Of a stretch of 46,023 nucleotides of DNA, positions 44,354-46,023 are shown in pieces. The position numbers and the translations under genes are program-made. The notes beneath the pieces are model-generated. The model ran no database searches and had not been told where the DNA came from. It saw only the letters and a list, made by a program, of their open reading frames with translations. How positions within the stretch are numbered: the first letter of the stretch is position 1; each line of letters opens with the position of its first letter. The stretch covers positions 1 through 46,023 of the forward strand of contig VGWB01000003.1 of assembly GCA_016873755.1 (NCBI GenBank), written 5' to 3'. Source of the DNA: Ignavibacteria bacterium. Lineage in GTDB: Bacteria; Bacteroidota; Ignavibacteria; UBA10030.

Positions 44354-45082
44354 CTATGAAATGATAGATGTGGATGGTGACTTCTGATTCTTTGAATACT
44401 GAATTTCCTTGAAGAAGTGCTTGACAACATTCTTCGACGCCGGGCTCTCGAACTCCTTCATTCGCTCCGGGTGCCATTGCACCAACAGGAGGAACGGCAT
44501 CCGATCCTTGAGGATCCATTCCGCCGCCTCGATGACTCCGTTCGGAGACATCGCACTCATCATCAGCCCGTTACCAAGCCCGCTGACAGCCTGATGGTGA
44601 GAAGAGTTCACGCTCAGCTCGCTGGCTCCCGTGACTGCGTTGAGCATCGACTGCGCCGCTATCTGCACGGTATGCTCGCTGTCGTGCCCTTCTCTGCTGC
44701 TGTGGTTCTCATAATCCGAAGAAGGAAGGTCCACGATGAGCGAGCCGCCCAGGAAGACGTTCATGACCTGCATGCCGCGGCAGATACCCAGAATGGGAAG
44801 ATCGCTGTCAAGAGCACGCTCGATGAGATCGAATTCGAACTCATCCCGCTGTTCATCGACTCCGCGCGCACGAGGGAGAGCGTCAGGCATACCGTAGTAT
44901 CCAGGATGAACATCTCCCCCGCCGGTGAGCAGCAGTGCGTCAACGGCCTTGATCTGACCCGCATTCCGGTCACGATATGAGAGCACGACGATCTCCACAG
45001 ACGGATCGAGCCGATGAAGCCAGCTTGCGTAAAGACCGGATTTCCGGCCTGTTTCCATCGTGTCCGTTATGCCGACCCGCAT
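44354..45082 (-). CDS. Class-I glutamine amidotransferase-like peptidase C26 (gamma-glutamyl-GABA hydrolase family)
   Basis: This 242-aa hydrolase of the PuuD/C26 family has the nucleophile elbow LGICRGMQVMN (C101) and the catalytic pair in VQWHPERM (H204, E206). DALLLTGGGDVHPGYYG is the family oxyanion region, and VNSSHHQAV is typical. PuuD-type enzymes cleave gamma-glutamyl-GABA in putrescine breakdown, but no other put/puu gene is nearby. The substrate is therefore left open. It starts 29 bp after lpxK stops. Confidence 0.88.
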   Translation of the reverse strand: MRVGITDTMETGRKSGLYASWLHRLDPSVEIVVLSYRDRNAGQIKAVDALLLTGGGDVHPGYYGMPDALPRARGVDEQRDEFEFDLIERALDSDLPILGICRGMQVMNVFLGGSLIVDLPSSDYENHSSREGHDSEHTVQIAAQSMLNAVTGASELSVNSSHHQAVSGLGNGLMMSAMSPNGVIEAAEWILKDRMPFLLLVQWHPERMKEFESPASKNVVKHFFKEIQYSKNQKSPSTSIIS

Positions 45083-45111
45083 GATCGTGCTGACCCTTCC
45101 TCTCGAAAGCC

Positions 45112-46023
45112 CTAGATCCTTGCCAGCGCTGCCGTGAGATGCTGTTCCCCTGCAATGACCTCGTGCTCGATCTCAACGTAGAAAAGCGGCGCTCGTTCCG
45201 TCAATTCCCGCGCGCCCAACCCGGATCCCTTCAGCCGTACGATATCCTTCTCTGTCGTTACCAGGTAGTCAGCCCCGGTGTGTTGAAAGGTTGTCTCGAC
45301 TTCCTTCAAATCGTTCACGCTGAAGCGATGATGATCTGGAAAACGGAAATGCTTCACGACTTCAAGTTGCAGCGATCTCATTGTTTCCTCGAATCCTTCC
45401 GGGATTCCGATCCCCGAGAACGCGACGACGCGCTTTCCATCCAGGCTCTTCAGGTCGACACTGAATCCGGAGACCGCCTTCTTGAACGCACGGACACGCA
45501 CACGCACGCCAATAGCCGGCTTGCGAAACTGAGCGTGCAAGGGCCCCTCCAAGGAGACCCAGTGTTCTCTATTGGCCACGTGGGAAACGACAAGGAGATC
45601 GGCGCGCCGCAGCGCTCCCAATGACTCCCGCCGGTTTCCAGCCGGAAGCAGCCAATCACGAGAGAACACTTCGTCGGCGGAAACGAGAGCGACGTCGAGG
45701 TCACGCTTCAGGTACCGGTGCTGGAATCCGTCATCCAGAACGATGATATCGACATCGAAATGCTCCCTCGCATACTGAGCACCTCGCACCCGAAGCTCAT
45801 CGACGACAACCACGACGCCGGGCAGCTTTTCAGACATCTGTGCCGGCTCGTCTCCCGTGGCATCAGCCTCGGCACACTTGACTTCCCCGTTGCTGACGAC
45901 AACGGTCCCCGTGCTCTTGCGCCGATAGCCCCGGCTCACGATTGCCACCTTCCGGCCGCGCTGTGTCAACCGCCTCACGAGCAACTCCACGAACGGCGTC
46001 TTGCCGACCCCGCCGACGGAGAT
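45112..46023 (-). CDS. lpxK: Tetraacyldisaccharide 4'-kinase (5' end cut by window)
   Basis: LpxK phosphorylates the 4' position of the lipid A precursor at the inner membrane. The P-loop VGGVGKTPFVE lies at the very edge of the window, so the frame continues beyond base 46023 and the N-terminus is missing. Other landmarks are VAIVSRGYRRKS, VIVLDDGFQHRYLKRDLDV (the DDGFQH motif), LLPAGNRRESLGAL and the late FPDHHRFSVND and LVTTEKDIVRL. It is direct evidence for LPS with phosphorylated lipid A. The internal Met at 45990 is not a credible start because the P-loop lies upstream of it. Confidence 0.96.
   Translation of the reverse strand: MSVGGVGKTPFVELLVRRLTQRGRKVAIVSRGYRRKSTGTVVVSNGEVKCAEADATGDEPAQMSEKLPGVVVVVDELRVRGAQYAREHFDVDIIVLDDGFQHRYLKRDLDVALVSADEVFSRDWLLPAGNRRESLGALRRADLLVVSHVANREHWVSLEGPLHAQFRKPAIGVRVRVRAFKKAVSGFSVDLKSLDGKRVVAFSGIGIPEGFEETMRSLQLEVVKHFRFPDHHRFSVNDLKEVETTFQHTGADYLVTTEKDIVRLKGSGLGARELTERAPLFYVEIEHEVIAGEQHLTAALARI

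Overview
This is a chromosomal segment of a Gram-negative, LPS-making bacterium. By eye its GC content is in the mid-50s per cent; I did not compute it. Lipid A and LPS genes (lpxK, a heptosyltransferase-like GT9), an Omp85 protein, a GWxTD-domain protein, a digeranylgeranylglyceryl-phosphate-synthase-like UbiA and L-lysine 6-transaminase together suggest the FCB group, most likely an Ignavibacteria/Chlorobi-type member of the Bacteroidota. This placement is inference. The two clearest promoters are of sigma-70 type (TTGAC- with a 17-nt spacer and TATATT), not the Bacteroides type.

Layout, left to right. (1) Bases 1-7009 read on the + strand: a degenerate IS481-like integrase ORF; a CAU-anticodon tRNA whose 3' end is repeated just downstream and split by a small palindromic element; the conserved tilS-hpt-ftsH block with a polyprenol/phytol-kinase-like gene; and a vapBC toxin-antitoxin pair. 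(2) After a 370-bp stretch with no recognisable gene, everything from 7381 to the end reads on the - strand. In transcription order, 22.9 to 9.7 kb is one long, tightly packed run: GT9 glycosyltransferase, DUF3108 protein, deoxyhypusine-synthase-like protein, CPBP protease, cdsA, rimO, GWxTD protein, Omp85 protein, UbiA prenyltransferase, rnhB, yraN, pncB, pncA. It is followed by cstA and a small RNase-H-fold exonuclease gene. (3) Bases 24.5-23.0 kb hold a ferredoxin and a geranylgeranyl reductase; 26.5-24.6 kb holds dnaG; 28.9-26.7 kb holds groES-groEL with a perfect CIRCE operator and a terminator. (4) Bases 31-29 kb hold nadE followed by an unusual in-frame fusion of a REP-associated tyrosine transposase to the rRNA methyltransferase RsmI, with REP-like palindromes before it, in its linker and after it. 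(5) From 46 to 31 kb, in transcription order: lpxK (cut by the window end), a class-I glutamine-amidotransferase-like peptidase, ppdK, queA, ispD, plsY, gpsA, terminator, a divergent second plsY, an HtrA protease, purB, an aldehyde dehydrogenase and lysine 6-transaminase.

Functional themes. Envelope and lipid synthesis is prominent: lpxK, GT9, cdsA, two plsY, gpsA, Omp85 and GWxTD. Isoprenoid chemistry recurs: ispD, a DGGGPS-like UbiA, geranylgeranyl reductase with ferredoxin, and a polyprenol kinase. These would fit archaeal-type ether lipids or saturated isoprenoid quinones. Nicotinate salvage to NAD has three of its enzymes here (pncA, pncB, nadE). RNA modification genes are tilS, rimO, queA and rsmI. 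The strongest novelty candidate is the RAYT-RsmI fusion. Next are the split tRNA duplication, the catalytically degenerate integrase, and the ferredoxin-linked geranylgeranyl reductase.
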